Shown one piece after another: positions 6,841-7,396 of a stretch of DNA of 7,396 bases; the first letter of the stretch is position 1; the number at the start of each line of letters is the position of its first letter. The stretch covers positions 1-7,396 of the forward strand of contig QIEB01000283.1 of the NCBI GenBank assembly GCA_003229495.1, read 5' to 3'. Under the pieces are notes generated by a model that saw nothing but the letters and a program-made list of their open reading frames with translations, had not been told where the DNA came from and did no database searches. The stretch comes from Flammeovirgaceae bacterium (GTDB lineage Bacteria > Bacteroidota > Bacteroidia > Cytophagales > Cyclobacteriaceae). The translations under genes were made by a program, and so were the position numbers.

Positions 6841-7227
6841 GTGAGAATAGTTTCTACCATTAAGGATCGAATAGCACGAAATGCCCACCAGCGACACAAG
6901 TTAGGTCAAGCCGGAATGGACCGGTCACGGCCACAGGAAATCCATCTGGAGTACTTAAGACTTGAGGCACATACTTTCAATGAAATGTTGATGGAACTTC
7001 AAAGTAGACAGTGGATAATATTCAAAAACAAGAAATTCTCTCTTATGTTGTCAATTTTTGCCATGTCTTTTTACGTACTTGGAATTTTCTATATGTTTCA
7101 GGAATTAGACCTAAGTAAAGTGGAGCAATGGCAATTTGCCATAACAGCGCTACCATTTTGGCTAATTCTGGTACTAATACCCGTGGCCATTATAACTTTT
7201 CTTACCGCCCGCAGTACCAGGGACTGA
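6841..7227 (+). CDS. Small two-helix membrane protein of unknown family
   Basis: 128 residues if the GTG at 6841 is used. The frame is open back to a TGA at 6805 with no ATG before the GTG; the first ATG is codon 26 (6916), which would give 103 residues. Residues 1-62 are hydrophilic and strongly basic early on (Arg/Lys/His-rich up to about 30), with an amphipathic, probably helical segment at 33-57. Hydrophobic segments lie at about 66-86 and 99-122, separated by a short acidic loop (QELDLSKVEQ). The tail is TARSTRD. Basic residues at both ends put N and C termini in the cytoplasm, with a hairpin in the inner membrane. I do not recognise the family. The clean hydrophobic patterning and lack of disruption support a real gene. 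Its last Asp codon and stop lie inside the first copy of an 8-bp tandem repeat. Confidence 0.7.
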   Translation: MRIVSTIKDRIARNAHQRHKLGQAGMDRSRPQEIHLEYLRLEAHTFNEMLMELQSRQWIIFKNKKFSLMLSIFAMSFYVLGIFYMFQELDLSKVEQWQFAITALPFWLILVLIPVAIITFLTARSTRD

Positions 7228-7269
7228 ATGACTGAATGACTGAATGACTGAATGATTGAATGATTGAAG
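7222..7269 (+). repeat. 8-bp tandem repeat, six copies, starting in a coding sequence
   Basis: Four copies of gactgaat (7222-7253), then gattgaat (7254-7261) and gattgaag (7262-7269), where a C-to-T change is shared by the last two. The first copy supplies the final GAC codon and TGA stop of the membrane protein gene, so copy-number change after it would leave the protein unchanged. Each junction reads TGAATGA, with overlapping stop and start triplets. Confidence 0.93.
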
Positions 7270-7279
7270 GTTTCCGGTT

Positions 7280-7295
7280 AAATGCTCAAATGCTC
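7280..7295 (+). repeat. 8-bp perfect tandem duplication
   Basis: aaatgctc occurs twice in a row (7280-7287, 7288-7295), between the six-copy 8-bp array and the 15-bp array. It has the same period as the former but a different sequence. Confidence 0.75.
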
Positions 7296-7312
7296 TATTG
7301 ATCTGCTGCTAC

Positions 7313-7396
7313 CTAACATCCTAACACCCTCGTCCCTAACACCCTCGTCCCTAACACCCTCGTCCCTAACACCCTCGTCCCTAACACCCTCGTCCC
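7313..7396 (+). repeat. C-rich 15-bp minisatellite, five full copies, running off the window
   Basis: The unit ctaacaccctcgtcc is repeated without error at 7321-7335, 7336-7350, 7351-7365, 7366-7380 and 7381-7395, and 7396 begins another. A half-copy, ctaacatc (7313-7320), precedes the array. Each unit has one G on the plus strand. On the minus strand GGG runs recur every 4-5 bases (GGG-ACGA-GGG-TGTTA-GGG), ten in all, fitting the G-quadruplex pattern. The true copy number is unknown because the array reaches the edge. Confidence 0.95.

Noticed and set aside
7321..7396. CRISPR array
   Set aside because: The 15-bp units are contiguous with no spacers, so this is a simple tandem minisatellite.
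7282..7396. Open plus-strand frame from ATG at 7282 giving repeated Leu-Thr-Pro-Ser-Ser and running off the edge
   Set aside because: The frame stays open only because the repeat is 15 bp with no stop in that phase; it starts in another small repeat with no ribosome binding site. A larger window is needed to exclude a real repeat protein.

Overview
The window looks like chromosomal DNA of a member of the Bacteroidota (Cytophagales- or Flavobacteriales-like), probably a free-living, sugar- or glycoside-using organism. The case rests on several things. Exported proteins end in Bacteroidota-style signals (a lipobox 'SISC-G', a cleavage site 'VNA-Q'). Shine-Dalgarno sequences are weak or absent. 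Two DUF1080 domains are present, along with a relic of a DUF2911 gene, a family common in this phylum. Base composition is moderate. This is inference from families and style, not from a marker gene.

Layout. Positions 1-5524 hold three genes on the minus strand, in transcription order: a 935-residue lipoprotein (2717-5524), a 786-residue membrane adenylate cyclase (291-2651), and the start of a secreted DUF1080 protein (1-221, cut by the window edge). The gaps are 65 and 69 bp, so they could form one transcription unit. The lipoprotein fuses a PQQ-dependent dehydrogenase propeller, an inserted cytochrome c domain and a C-terminal DUF1080 (3-keto-glycoside lyase/hydrolase) domain. The cyclase has an N-terminal cytosolic class III catalytic domain, three membrane segments, and a TolB/FlgO-like plus TPR region predicted to be periplasmic.

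Positions 5525-5813 form a 289-bp divergent intergenic region. It contains the decayed N-terminal piece of a DUF2911 gene on the plus strand and a strong terminator-like hairpin that ends 14 nt before the next start codon. On the plus strand, 5814-6695 encodes a complete cytosolic metallo-beta-lactamase-fold hydrolase. After a 145-bp AT-rich spacer, 6841-7227 encodes a small two-helix membrane protein with no recognised family.

Positions 7222-7396 are a patchwork of tandem repeats: an 8-bp unit copied six times that begins inside the last codons of the membrane protein gene, an 8-bp unit copied twice, and a C-rich 15-bp unit copied five times that runs off the window. The minus strand of the 15-bp array fits the G-quadruplex pattern.

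How the genes may work together (inference): the fused lipoprotein would oxidise a sugar or glycoside outside the cytoplasmic membrane and pass electrons to cytochrome c, while DUF1080 domains (its own and the downstream secreted one) cleave the oxidised sugar. The cyclase between them could report an envelope signal as cAMP. The fusion and this arrangement are the most interesting content of the window.
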